From assembly GCA_902476265.1 (NCBI GenBank), contig CABSCP010000020.1, forward strand, positions 11,962 through 75,961: a stretch of DNA of 64,000 nucleotides. Direction: 5' to 3'. Origin of the DNA: an uncultured Lachnospiraceae bacterium. GTDB lineage: Bacteria > Bacillota > Clostridia > Lachnospirales > Lachnospiraceae. Shown here piece after piece: positions 53,552 through 61,733 of the stretch. Within the stretch, counting starts at the first letter, position 1. Each line of letters starts with the position of its first letter. The notes under the pieces were generated by a model. The model made no database searches and was not told the DNA's origin. It saw only the letters and a list, made by a program, of their open reading frames with translations. The position numbers and the translations under genes are program-made.

Positions 53552-55061
53552 ATATATTCCATGTGATTTCAATGTTTCCGTCCGCTATGGTAATAACCTT
53601 GATAAGTGCGTCAACAACGGCTTGCTTATCCTCAAACGTCGTTTCGCTCCATTTCTCAACATGGTTTGTAATGACGTTCATATCATTGCCGTCCGGCTGA
53701 TGTGTCAAGGATATTACTTCCTCTTGCAGCCGCCGACGTTCTGCGTCCAATGCTTCTACCTTGTTATTGATGTACTCCATAAGGATAGCATTTGCGCCGA
53801 CTACCTTAGATAGCAAATCCTCAATTTCCTTATCAATTTCAGTCAAGCGGATTTTATTTTCATTTACCTTTGGGCTAATGCGGTGTTCCTCATGCTTTGA
53901 GAGGGTTTGAAACTCGGCTAACCTTTCGCATATAGCATTTAAGATATATTCCTCCAACACGTCGGCGTAAACTGTGCCGCCTGTACCTTGACATTTCGCT
54001 TTCTTCGTTGCTAATGCCGTAGCACAAATAAAGTATCTATGCCATTTGGTATTTGCCTTTGCGATAGTCAAGCCGTAACCGCATTTCCCGCATTTTACTT
54101 TACCGACAAGCCACGAATTTTTAGGCTTGCAGGTTCTTGTTGATTGTCTGTTACTTAGACAGCGTATCCTGCATTTTATCCAGTCACGTGATGAAACGAT
54201 ACCCTCATGGGGTGCAAGCACAATTTCCTTATCGGTCAAATCACATTGCTTGCGTGTCGTTGATACCGTACCCTTATAGAGATAACAGGCGTTATAACCT
54301 GTGAAGTCAGATACGGGATTGATAACATTTGCCCCTTGACTTTTGAAAAAGTCGTACACGTCAGCGTCAGCTCTTACATAAACCGGGTTGCGGAGCATAT
54401 CACTTATTCTTGCCGTACTCCACATACCGCCGCGTAGCTGCTTTATCCCGTTTTCGTTAAAGTAGTTGATAATGTCACCAAGCGAATTTTCGGGATTGGC
54501 ATATAAAGAGTACATAAGGCGCATTTGCTCGGCTTCCTCTGGAACAGGCACAAACATAGAAGTTTTTATGCCGTCAATAACGGTATCGGTTTTGGCAAAA
54601 CCATAGGGAATACGCCCACCCATGTAAAAGCCGCGCTTGCAACGTGAATAGTATGCGTCTGTTACACGCTTCTGGATTGTTTCTCGTTCCAACTGTGCAA
54701 ATACGATACAAATATTCAGCATTGCCCGTCCGATAGGGGTTGAAGTGTCAAACCGTTCTGTTGATGAAACAAACTCCACGCCGTATTTTTGGAATACGTC
54801 CATCATGTTCGCGAAATCCAAAATAGAACGGCTGATACGGTCTAACTTGTAGACAATTACCCTTGAAACTTTTCCCTGCTTAATATCTTCAAGCAGTTCC
54901 TCAAAGGCGGGACGATTGGTATTTTTTCCGCTGTACCCCCTGTCTATGTATTCCTTGTAGGGGTTGCCGCGCGTTTCGTACTTGCAGTATTCAAGTTGGC
55001 TCTCAATAGAAATACTGTCTACCTTTTCTACTGATTGGCGGGTATAAAGTGCGTCATACAT
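53550..55061 (-). CDS. Large serine recombinase (site-specific integrase)
   Basis: A 503-residue recombinase. The resolvase domain has catalytic Ser10 in YTRQSVEK, the conserved Arg-containing VYKLDRISRS near 71-80, and QLERETIQKR. The recombinase domain (about 160-260) and a zinc ribbon follow (VKCGKCGYGL near 318-327, then ICATALATKKAKC). A coiled-coil stretch spans 395-450. It catalyses integration and excision at short att sites with a 2-bp core. It reads outward toward the left end of the element. Confidence 0.95.
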   Translation of the reverse strand: MYDALYTRQSVEKVDSISIESQLEYCKYETRGNPYKEYIDRGYSGKNTNRPAFEELLEDIKQGKVSRVIVYKLDRISRSILDFANMMDVFQKYGVEFVSSTERFDTSTPIGRAMLNICIVFAQLERETIQKRVTDAYYSRCKRGFYMGGRIPYGFAKTDTVIDGIKTSMFVPVPEEAEQMRLMYSLYANPENSLGDIINYFNENGIKQLRGGMWSTARISDMLRNPVYVRADADVYDFFKSQGANVINPVSDFTGYNACYLYKGTVSTTRKQCDLTDKEIVLAPHEGIVSSRDWIKCRIRCLSNRQSTRTCKPKNSWLVGKVKCGKCGYGLTIAKANTKWHRYFICATALATKKAKCQGTGGTVYADVLEEYILNAICERLAEFQTLSKHEEHRISPKVNENKIRLTEIDKEIEDLLSKVVGANAILMEYINNKVEALDAERRRLQEEVISLTHQPDGNDMNVITNHVEKWSETTFEDKQAVVDALIKVITIADGNIEITWNI

Positions 55062-55132
55062 CGTTTACCTCCATAACGATGTATTGAAATGAGCCGCCCA
55101 CATTTATATTATAGCACATTACCCGCCTACGC

Positions 55133-55306
55133 TCAATTAGGACACGCATATTTACAAAAAACCGCAAAGAGCTGTTTTTCAATTTCAGCCTTTACGGTTT
55201 GTCTTTCTTTTATGGAATATTTGGGGCGGCGATTTATTACGTTAAATTGCATTTTCTGTTCAGATATTCTTGCCCTATCAATCTGATAGGTAATGTTGTC
55301 AGTCAT
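55133..55306 (-). CDS. TnpW-like small transposon protein
   Basis: A 57-residue protein from the ATG at 55306, after AAGGGGG: MTDNITYQIDRARI, then NVINRRPKYSIKERQTVKAEIEKQL. It fits the small TnpW family found beside recombinases in Tn4451-like elements (from memory of family names). Function unknown, perhaps in excision control. It lies 71 bp before the recombinase on the same strand. The frame is open further upstream without a site. Confidence 0.65.
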   Translation of the reverse strand: MTDNITYQIDRARISEQKMQFNVINRRPKYSIKERQTVKAEIEKQLFAVFCKYACPN

Positions 55307-55746
55307 AAAAATACCCCCTTTCGGTAGACAGTACATCTTATGAAAGACAGCAAGTACACTATACCAATCTAAAATAGAGGGCTTTAATCGAACGGCTTTT
55401 GGCAAAGCTCCACGGGAATTTCACCCCTGCATGGTTCTCATGCAGCCCTACCCATTGTCTGCGACGCTTCTAACGCTCGGACTGTGGCGGTAAGGGAGTA
55501 TCATTATCCTTTCTGTGTGGTCGTCGCCCGCAAGCCGCTACACTTGCTTTCCGGCGCGGTGTTGGTCGCTCGTTCCCGGTAAACAGGGAAGTCATGGCGC
55601 GCCCGCCGTATGGCTCGGTACAGAAAGAACGTATCCAATTTGCCCTATGCTGCGTCGCCGTTATCTTGCGCCGCTTTCTTTATCAAGGTACAGGGTAGGT
55701 CAGACGGGACAGGTGAAGCGGAAAGGGGGACGCTTCGTCTATGTCC
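55307..55746. other. Gene-free, structured leader upstream of tnpW
   Basis: A 440-bp stretch with no credible gene on either strand. It contains a perfect 7-bp hairpin with a 5-nt loop (CTGCATG 55427-55433, CATGCAG 55439-55445) and a GGTGAAATTCC-type stretch beside it on the minus strand, plus many GC-rich short repeats. It may be a regulatory leader RNA for tnpW and the recombinase, or hold excision-related sites. Confidence 0.4.
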
Positions 55747-55998
55747 TTAGTAGTCTGCCTTGAAGTTGAGGACAGCCCGCATGAGTTTCGCTTGAAGCCG
55801 TTGGCGTAACTCCTCGTCTATGCCCCAATAGGTATTACCGTTTTCGTCGCGGATTTTTTGCATAGACAGGTGGGCTATATAGCTCTGGTAATGCTGCAAG
55901 ACAATTTTCATAGCGTCCGGGTCGCCCTCTGTCGCGGCTAAAATGACCGGATAGGGTAATAAGCCGCGCTCGTCGTCGTTACAGTTCGTCCCATTCAT
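55747..55998 (-). CDS. Helix-turn-helix protein, Tn916 Orf8-like
   Basis: An 83-residue protein with PYPVILAATEGDPDAMKIVLQHY, TYWGIDEELRQRLQAKLMRAVLNF. It matches the small HTH_16-type protein that follows the Orf7 sigma factor in Tn916-like elements. Its start overlaps the sigma gene's end by 20 bp, so the two are coupled. In Tn916 this pair promotes transcription of xis/int and transfer genes. Confidence 0.8.
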   Translation of the reverse strand: MNGTNCNDDERGLLPYPVILAATEGDPDAMKIVLQHYQSYIAHLSMQKIRDENGNTYWGIDEELRQRLQAKLMRAVLNFKADY

Positions 55999-56419
55999 CA
56001 GCGCGTTCCTCCAAATATCGTTTTAGCAGTTCAAAAGAGCTTGTCCGGCGGTACTGTACTGTGCTGCGGGGTATCTTCATTGCTTCCGCAATCTCAACGT
56101 CGGTCATGTTGAAAAAATAGTACAGCAACACGGCTTGCCGTTTATCCTCCGGCAAGGAGTGCAGGGCTTCGGCAAGCAGCTTCGCGGTTATCTTCAAATC
56201 TCCCACGCAAAAGGCTTCTTCTTTATCCTCGTTGACAAAATACTTGTCCACGGTATAAAGCTGCTTTTCCTCATGCGGGGTAAGGTCTGAAAAGGTCACT
56301 TCGCGGCGTTGCCGACGTTTGCGTTCCCGGCTTGCGTCAATCAGTTCATTGCGTAACGTGCGTTTGCAGTACGCATTAAACTCGCACCGGGTCTGCCATT
56401 CAAACCGAGCAGGGTTCAT
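55979..56419 (-). CDS. Sigma-70-like factor, Tn916 Orf7-like
   Basis: A 146-residue regulator from the ATG at 56419, after AAAGGGGGTG. The C-terminal region-4 helix-turn-helix shows LHSLPEDKRQAVLLYYFFNMTD and EIAEAMKIPRSTVQYRR. The N-terminal half has CEFNAYCKRTLRNELIDASRERKRR. The same frame is open upstream to 56710 across two hairpins, but no start with a well-placed site is found there. It should activate the downstream tnpW/recombinase unit. Confidence 0.88.
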   Translation of the reverse strand: MNPARFEWQTRCEFNAYCKRTLRNELIDASRERKRRQRREVTFSDLTPHEEKQLYTVDKYFVNEDKEEAFCVGDLKITAKLLAEALHSLPEDKRQAVLLYYFFNMTDVEIAEAMKIPRSTVQYRRTSSFELLKRYLEERADEWDEL

Positions 56420-56548
56420 GTTCTCACCCCCTTTCCAATCCGGGGGTCGGAGTAGTGTTATCCCCTTTCGGCAGCCCTCCACGACAGCGGCGGAAATATG
56501 CCAAAGAAAACAGCAAATTTTTTTAAAAAAGGTTTGCGAAAAACAAAA

Positions 56549-56579
56549 TGCGCCCGACTGCAAAACGCAATCGGGCGCA
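56549..56579 (-). terminator. Leader terminator hairpin A (before the sigma gene)
   Basis: TGCGCCCGA (56549-56557) pairs with TCGGGCGCA (56571-56579); on the minus strand TTTTGTTTTTC follows. Confidence 0.8.
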
Positions 56580-56700
56580 AAGGAATTATAAACAGTATTA
56601 TAATGATGTGTATAATCATCTATGGAGCCGGAATATCCCGTGGTGGTGGGCGAGCTTTTTTGATAAAAAGGTTGTCGGTTTATGTCGATACAAAAATAAC

Positions 56701-56727
56701 ACGGCGGCACCTCCTTGATACCGCCGT
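56701..56727 (-). terminator. Leader terminator hairpin B
   Basis: ACGGCGG (56701-56707) and CCGCCGT (56721-56727) form the stem; on the minus strand GTTATTTTTG follows. The loop carries an AAGGAGG, which base-pairing of the hairpin would leave exposed. Confidence 0.7.
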
Positions 56728-56786
56728 ATCCTTAAAAAAGGGCGACTTTAACACACCCTCCGTATTCTGATTTTTCAAAAAGAAAT

Positions 56787-56823
56787 GCGGCGGTTTTGAT
56801 TGTTGTTATTTCAAAACCGCCGC
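56787..56823 (-). terminator. Leader terminator hairpin C
   Basis: A perfect 13-bp stem (56787-56799 with 56811-56823) with an 11-nt loop; on the minus strand ATTTCTTTTTG follows. It is the first hairpin met by transcripts coming from the KTR gene. Confidence 0.85.
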
Positions 56824-56953
56824 TGTTCAGTTCGGGCGTATCCCTGCCGACAAGCAACGGTTTTTATCTGTTGCAAATCTGTCAGAAATCGCATAGTAGA
56901 AGCAGTTATCTAAAAAGAAAAGAACCGACAACCATGAGTAATAAACTCATTGA

Positions 56954-57142
56954 TTATCGGCTCTGCGTCTGTGCGTCTGGCTCTTTGATAACTGACATAT
57001 TCAGTTGTTCGACGTTAATTAGCGTTTCCTGTTTGCATTTAGGACAATATAAGGGAAAATTTTTTAGAATGGTATCTTCCCGTATTTTTAACCGTGTTTT
57101 ATTTTGGCATATAGGACATAATATCCATTTTTCATTTTGCAT
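56954..57142 (-). CDS. Cysteine-rich KTR protein, Tn916 Orf6-like
   Basis: A 62-residue zinc-ribbon-like protein with CPICQNKTRLKIRED and YCPKCKQETLI, ending DAQTQSR. This is the KTR family protein found next to resistance genes in Tn916-type elements. It is 34 bp downstream of the methyltransferase on the same strand. Function unknown. Confidence 0.88.
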   Translation of the reverse strand: MQNEKWILCPICQNKTRLKIREDTILKNFPLYCPKCKQETLINVEQLNMSVIKEPDAQTQSR

Positions 57143-57176
57143 TAAAACACCTCAAGTCGTTCTTTAGTATTTGGCA

Positions 57177-57968
57177 TTACTTTCTGAATATATCTACAGC
57201 ATGGCTCGTAATACCCAATAAATCACTTCGCTCACAAGTGGCAAAATGATAGTTTAGATATAACTGGAATGTTTCATCATTCATGGCTTCGATTGCTTCA
57301 CGCATAAATAAGGAGCAACCATCTGTTGCAACATAATGAAGTCTGGTTACAGGGAAGATAGACATTAAATCATCTATATCTTCTTTACGAACAAGCTCAA
57401 ACAAATCTTTTGGTTCAGATTTTGCAGCAAATGTTTCAACATCAAGCAAGCCGTTTTTTACATATTCAGAAACACTAATATTACCTCTATTAAAGCCCTC
57501 GTCAAGCAAGCACCCGTCAGAAATCACATATGCGGCAAAAATTATACCACCTTGTTTGGTTACTCGAATAGCTTCGCGAATTGCCTGTTGCTTATCTTCT
57601 TTATTATAAAGATGATAAAGGGGTCCGAGTAGTAAAGTAACATCATACTGATTATCTGGAAAAGAAGATAAATCTAAAGCATTACCCTGTATAATGGATA
57701 TGTTTTCAGTTTCTAAAGTGTTTTTTTGAAAAATTTCGATATTATGTTCAATCAATTCTACCGCATCTACTACATATCCTTGACGGGCTAATGTATGAGA
57801 ATATCGCCCTGTTCCCGCACCGATTTCAAGTACATGGTTGCCGGGTTTCAAATATTTTTCTATATAACGCATAGTTGTAAGAAATTCGACTGTTCCATAT
57901 TTCAAAGCAAGACGGCAATCTTCGTCATAATTGTTATAAAAGTCAATTAGATACTGATTTGTATTCAT
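57177..57968 (-). CDS. Class I SAM-dependent methyltransferase (element cargo)
   Basis: A 263-residue cytosolic methyltransferase. The SAM motif is HVLEIGAGTGRYSHTLARQG (residues 46-65), then VDAVELIEHN, IIQGNALDLSSF, and VTLLLGPLYHLYNKED. The family is broad: small-molecule or natural-product methylation. It is AT-rich compared with the surrounding transfer genes. It sits with a TetR gene at the position where Tn916 has its resistance gene, suggesting an inducible accessory function, but the substrate is unknown. Confidence 0.88.
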   Translation of the reverse strand: MNTNQYLIDFYNNYDEDCRLALKYGTVEFLTTMRYIEKYLKPGNHVLEIGAGTGRYSHTLARQGYVVDAVELIEHNIEIFQKNTLETENISIIQGNALDLSSFPDNQYDVTLLLGPLYHLYNKEDKQQAIREAIRVTKQGGIIFAAYVISDGCLLDEGFNRGNISVSEYVKNGLLDVETFAAKSEPKDLFELVRKEDIDDLMSIFPVTRLHYVATDGCSLFMREAIEAMNDETFQLYLNYHFATCERSDLLGITSHAVDIFRK

Positions 57969-57985
57969 TTTATATATCCACCTTT

Positions 57986-58561
57986 TTAATATTTATTATT
58001 ATCTTGTCCTATAAATACAGACAAAAAATTACAGAGCATTTTTTCAATAGTATTACTATTAAAGGATAGCTTTTCAGTTGCAGTCAAAACAGCTATGCCA
58101 TGAGCATATAGGAATAAGTCCAAAAATATCACTTTCGCACGTTCTATTTCCACACCAATCATCTCTGAAAATATTTTAGCTTTTTCCTCATTGCCAATTT
58201 CCTTATAAAAATCACCTTCTTCTGTCATATCTAAGTCCATATCATTTATAAATAGGAGTTTAAATAGGAATGTTTCTTTTTTGGCAAAATCTATATATGA
58301 AAGCGGTAAAAGTAAATACGGCTTTGACATTGTAGATTTATTATAATCAGCAACAAACTGATTGTAATATTCAAAGGCAAAATCAAGAAACGCTTGTTTT
58401 AGTTCTTCCATATTTTCATAGCAAGTAAAAATAGGACGTGTTGAACATTGTAATTTACTTGCTATTCTTCTTGCATTTACGCTTTCAAAACCTGTTTCTT
58501 GTGTGATTTTTAAGACAGTATTTAAAATCATATCTTTAGTTATTTTAGGTTTAGGCGGCAT
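57986..58561 (-). CDS. TetR-family regulator (element cargo)
   Basis: A 191-residue protein with an N-terminal helix-turn-helix (KITKDMILNTVLKIT, FESVNARRIASKLQCST). The Tyr of the usual LYxHF motif is replaced in a RPIFTCYENMEEL stretch. The C-terminal helical ligand domain is AT-rich and Phe/Leu-rich. It ends 17 bp before the methyltransferase start, so it likely controls its own operon, with an operator in the AT-rich 58562-58640 leader. Confidence 0.88.
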   Translation of the reverse strand: MPPKPKITKDMILNTVLKITQETGFESVNARRIASKLQCSTRPIFTCYENMEELKQAFLDFAFEYYNQFVADYNKSTMSKPYLLLPLSYIDFAKKETFLFKLLFINDMDLDMTEEGDFYKEIGNEEKAKIFSEMIGVEIERAKVIFLDLFLYAHGIAVLTATEKLSFNSNTIEKMLCNFLSVFIGQDNNKY

Positions 58562-58732
58562 ACTATATCCTCTCCATTTCTATGATATAAAACATATGTT
58601 ACATAACTATTGTTGCATATAAAAGCATTTTTGTCAAGACCTGATAATATGCTTTATCTTTGTCAATACTATGATATGTGTAATCATATTCCACAAGAAA
58701 GATGAACGGTAAAATGTAATAGGGTGAAAAAT

Positions 58733-59092
58733 ATGAAGCAGGACAAAGTGAAGTATGATTTTAAGGCTTTCGGGCAAGCCATAAAAGAAGCAAGAAAGGC
58801 AAAAGGAATATCACGCAATCAGTTAGCGGATAGGCTGAACATTGCGCCGCGCTATATCGCGTCCATTGAGAACAGCGGGCAGCACCCAAGCCTACAAATC
58901 TTTTATGAGCTTGTCACCTTTTTAGATGTGTCGGTAGACCAGTTCTTTTTCCCGAATGAGGGAACAGACAAATCCACACAACGGCGGCAGCTTGACAGTC
59001 TGCTTGCTGATATGGACAGCCGGGATTTAACGATTATGACGGCAACAGCAAAAGGAATACAGGAAGCGAACAACAAAGAAGCGGGGGAATAA
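58733..59092 (+). CDS. XRE-family repressor, Tn916 Orf9-like
   Basis: A 119-residue protein from the ATG at 58733, 7 nt after AGGGTG (a GTG at 58724 is in frame). The helix-turn-helix spans residues 13-67 (IKEARKAKGISRNQLADRLNI, YIASIENSGQHPSLQ), then SVDQFFFPNEG and a short C-terminal helix. In Tn916 the divergent Orf9 represses the Orf7/Orf8 regulators; position and orientation here match. Confidence 0.88.
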   Translation: MKQDKVKYDFKAFGQAIKEARKAKGISRNQLADRLNIAPRYIASIENSGQHPSLQIFYELVTFLDVSVDQFFFPNEGTDKSTQRRQLDSLLADMDSRDLTIMTATAKGIQEANNKEAGE

Positions 59093-59128
59093 AGTCCTCC
59101 GTTTTTTTCGTCTGAACTGCTATCGGTA

Positions 59129-59152
59129 ACGTCGCAAGGTGCGGCGTTTTTT
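59129..59152 (+). terminator. Rho-independent terminator after the XRE gene
   Basis: ACGTCGCA (59129-59136) pairs with TGCGGCGT (59140-59147) with one wobble pair and a 3-nt loop, followed by TTTTTT. Confidence 0.85.
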
Positions 59153-59224
59153 CTTTTCCGGGGATAGGTTGGCATTTCCCCATCTTTGACGTGGAAGTAT
59201 GCGAAAAGAAGAATAGCAAGCATA

Positions 59225-59268
59225 GGAAGTGTAGCCACACTTCCGTATTTTGCCCGCCCGCGTCCTGC
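59225..59268 (+). other. Probable origin of transfer (oriT)
   Basis: A perfect 8-bp hairpin (GGAAGTGT 59225-59232, ACACTTCC 59237-59244, loop AGCC) lies upstream of mobC. At 59263 the sequence TCCTGC resembles the nic core of IncP/MOBP-type origins (YATCCTG/Y). Location in the gap before mobC and the relaxase gene fits an oriT. A further GGAAGTGT lies at 59293-59300, repeating the left arm. Confidence 0.6.
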
Positions 59269-59334
59269 GGCTTGTCGGCAAAATGCTTGTTGGGAAGTGT
59301 CCCAAACCCTCTGAAAACGGAAAGGAGCGATACA

Positions 59335-59664
59335 ATGGCAAACAGGACAAGACCGCTTATATTGCGCGTCCCGGTCAACGAACAGGAACGGGAATTGATA
59401 GAGCAGAAAATGAAGCTGATACCCACGAAAAACTTTGCGGCATACGCCCGGAAAATGCTGATTGACGGGTATATCATTCAGATAGACCATAGCGACATTA
59501 AGGCTATGACGGCAGAGATACAGAAAATCGGGGTCAACGTCAACCAGATAGCGCGGCGCGTGAACGCCACGGGCAGCGTCTACCAAGAGGACATAGAGGA
59601 AATCAAGGGGGTGCTGAATGAGATATGGCGGTTACAAAGATTAAGCCTATTAAAAGCACTCTAA
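59335..59664 (+). CDS. mobC: MobC-like relaxosome accessory protein
   Basis: A 109-residue protein from the ATG at 59335, after AAAGGAG. RPLILRVPVNEQERELIEQ is the ribbon part of a ribbon-helix-helix domain, followed by KNFAAYARKML and NVNQIARRVN, the MobC signature. It binds oriT and helps strand separation. It overlaps the relaxase start by 40 bp. Confidence 0.9.
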   Translation: MANRTRPLILRVPVNEQERELIEQKMKLIPTKNFAAYARKMLIDGYIIQIDHSDIKAMTAEIQKIGVNVNQIARRVNATGSVYQEDIEEIKGVLNEIWRLQRLSLLKAL

Positions 59665-60977
59665 GCAAAGCCATTGACTATATCCAGAACCCGGACAAGA
59701 CGGACGGGAAAATACTTGTGTCCTCGTTCGGCTGTTCTTATCAAACGGCAGATATTGAGTTTGAATATACCCTGTCCCAAGCGTTGGATAAGGGCAGCAA
59801 TTTAGCCCACCACCTGATACAGTCCTTTGAACCGGGGGAAACCACGCCGGAACAGGCGCATGAAATCGGGCGGCAGCTTGCCGACGCTGTAACTAAAGGG
59901 CAGCATGAGTATGTTTTGACGACGCACATTGATAAAGGTCATATCCATAACCACATCATATTTTGTGCCGCTAATTTCGTAGACCACCACAAGTATAATT
60001 CCAACAAGCGGACGTATTACGGCATACGGAACATGAGCGACAGGCTGTGCCGGGAACACGGTTTATCTGTCGTTGTTCCGGGCAAGGGCAGCAAAGGGAA
60101 AAGCTATGCAGAATATCAGGCAGAGAAAACGGGGACAAGTTGGAAAGGCAAGCTGAAAACCGCCGTTGACACGCTTATTCCCCAAGTGGCAGACTTTGAG
60201 GAACTGCTTTCACGGTTACAGGCGGCGGGCTATGAAATCAAACGGGGCAAATACATATCGTGCCGCGCTCCCGGACAGGAACGGTTTACCCGTCTGAAAA
60301 CCCTCGGCACAGACTATACAGAGGAAGCCATAGCCGAACGGATAGCGGGCAAGCGTACCCGCGCCGCCAAAGCTCCACGGGCAGAGAAAAAGGGCGTGTC
60401 CCTGCTGATTGATATTGAAAACAGTATCAAAGCGCAAGAAAGCCGGGGCTATGAACAATGGGCGAAAATCCATAATCTGAAACAGGCGGCAAAGACGCTT
60501 AACTTCCTTACGGAAAACAAGATTGAACAGTATATGAATTTAGTCAGCCGGATAGAGGAAGTCACGGCAGAGAGCGAACAGGCGGCAGACGCATTAAAGG
60601 GCGCGGAAAAGCGGCTGTCTGATATGGCGTTGCTGATGAAGAACATCACGACGTATCAAAAGACAAAGCCCGCCTATGACGTATACCGCAAGGCGAAAAA
60701 TAAAGGGCAGTACCGTGCCGCCCATGAGGGCAGTATCATTCTGCATGAAGCGGCGGCAAAGGCATTAAAAGCGGCGGGCATATCCGGCAAGCTCCCCAAC
60801 GTCGCCGCCCTGCAAGCCGAATATGAAAAGCTCCAAGAACGGAAAGAAGCCCTGTACGCTGATTATGGCAAGCTGAAAAAACAGGTCGGGGAATATGATG
60901 TTATCAAGAGGAACATTGACAGCATTTTGCGGCAGGACAGAGAGCCGGAAAAGGGACGGCAGACAGAGCGTGAATAA
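59625..60977 (+). CDS. Relaxase/mobilization nuclease, MobA/VirD2 (MOBP) type
   Basis: A 450-residue DNA-nicking relaxase. Motif I is AIDYIQNPDKT with catalytic Tyr19. Motif III is HIDKGHIHNH (residues 101-110) for metal binding. The C-terminal two thirds are helical with a coiled-coil (about 255-320). It cuts one strand at oriT and stays covalently attached to lead the DNA to the recipient. Encoded with mobC. Length is typical for this element class. Confidence 0.93.
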   Translation: MAVTKIKPIKSTLSKAIDYIQNPDKTDGKILVSSFGCSYQTADIEFEYTLSQALDKGSNLAHHLIQSFEPGETTPEQAHEIGRQLADAVTKGQHEYVLTTHIDKGHIHNHIIFCAANFVDHHKYNSNKRTYYGIRNMSDRLCREHGLSVVVPGKGSKGKSYAEYQAEKTGTSWKGKLKTAVDTLIPQVADFEELLSRLQAAGYEIKRGKYISCRAPGQERFTRLKTLGTDYTEEAIAERIAGKRTRAAKAPRAEKKGVSLLIDIENSIKAQESRGYEQWAKIHNLKQAAKTLNFLTENKIEQYMNLVSRIEEVTAESEQAADALKGAEKRLSDMALLMKNITTYQKTKPAYDVYRKAKNKGQYRAAHEGSIILHEAAAKALKAAGISGKLPNVAALQAEYEKLQERKEALYADYGKLKKQVGEYDVIKRNIDSILRQDREPEKGRQTERE

Positions 60978-60991
60978 GCAGACAAAAAAGA

Positions 60992-61030
60992 ACCGGGCGC
61001 GGCAGCCAATCACTGGCCACCGCGCCCGGT
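60992..61030. terminator. Bidirectional terminator after the relaxase gene
   Basis: An 11-bp GC-rich stem (60992-61002 with 61020-61030), T-rich on the right and A-rich on the left, between the relaxase and the convergent VLP gene. Confidence 0.85.
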
Positions 61031-61137
61031 CTTTTCGTGGGTGCTGTTTTCTGCGTCCTGTCACGCGATAGAACGCCGTTTTTAAGGGGAAAGGTAACAA
61101 TCCTTTGCCGCCTGATTTTCACGCCCGGAAAGCCCCG

Positions 61138-61524
61138 TTATACAAGGGCTTTTTCTCCCCTACTGCGTGACAGTTGCCGCTGTTTCCTCTTGCGTTCGGC
61201 GGCTTGTCTGCGCTGTATACGTTTCCGGCAGTTCGGGCAATACTTGACGCTGTTTGAGCTTGAAGCAAAGGACGCGCCGCATACCTCACAACGCCGCCTG
61301 TCCTCCGGGGCGTAAAGTTCCGCGTACAGTTCTTTGTCAGCGGGCAATACGGCGATACGGAACCACTTGCAAAGCAGGGAAAAGGAAATGGTCTGCGGGC
61401 AAACGCACTCGTCGCCGTCGTCAAGCAGAATACAGTTGCCGCAATCATAGTTGCAGCACTCCCGGCGTACAAGGGCGTTCACCCTGCGGCTCTGGGGCGG
61501 CGCAAGCCGCCTTATCCCGGTCAT
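61138..61524 (-). CDS. Cysteine-rich VLP-type protein of conjugative elements
   Basis: A 128-residue zinc-finger-like protein. It has CCNYDCGNCILLDDGDECVC near the N-terminus, the AVLPADKELYAEL segment, and a zinc-ribbon RRCEVCGASF with KYCPNCRKRI, then a very basic tail. It matches the Cys-rich VLP family of Tn1549-like elements. Function unknown. Overlaps the TTRAP-like gene upstream by 4 bp. Confidence 0.85.
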   Translation of the reverse strand: MTGIRRLAPPQSRRVNALVRRECCNYDCGNCILLDDGDECVCPQTISFSLLCKWFRIAVLPADKELYAELYAPEDRRRCEVCGASFASSSNSVKYCPNCRKRIQRRQAAERKRKQRQLSRSRGEKALV

Positions 61525-61733
61525 GCCTCGTCAGCGGCGTAAACGGCAAGCTCCGCGTACTCCGCTTCGGTCAGTCTGTCGATTTCGGCAACGGTGCGCT
61601 CTGCAAGCTCTTTCATATCCCCGTCCATGAACGGCAGCGCGGCGGTGATGTTGGCGGTAAGCTGCGCCTTGCCGCCCTCGTTGTAAATGCTGATAAGGTT
61701 CATTTCCTCAACGGTAAATCGGTTCATTCTCAT
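61521..61733 (-). CDS. TTRAP-like transfer-assisting small protein
   Basis: A 70-residue acidic protein: NRFTVEEMNLISIYNEGG, then ALPFMDGDMKELAERTV and LTEAEYAELAVY. It resembles the transposon-transfer assisting protein family. It overlaps its neighbours by 4 bp on both sides, so the three are translationally coupled. Confidence 0.8.
   Translation of the reverse strand: MRMNRFTVEEMNLISIYNEGGKAQLTANITAALPFMDGDMKELAERTVAEIDRLTEAEYAELAVYAADEA

Noticed and set aside
55400..55450. GGTGAAATTCC-like stretch near 55.4 kb as the end of a group II intron
   Set aside because: No intron-encoded reverse transcriptase, no domain V hairpin and no intron-exon boundaries were recognised nearby; the resemblance is limited to a short string.
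56420..56710. 97-codon open frame upstream of the sigma factor as a larger sigma protein
   Set aside because: The GTG at its beginning lies directly on its own AAGGAGG, the translated content resembles no domain, and it crosses two terminators. The ATG at 56419 has a strong, well-spaced site.
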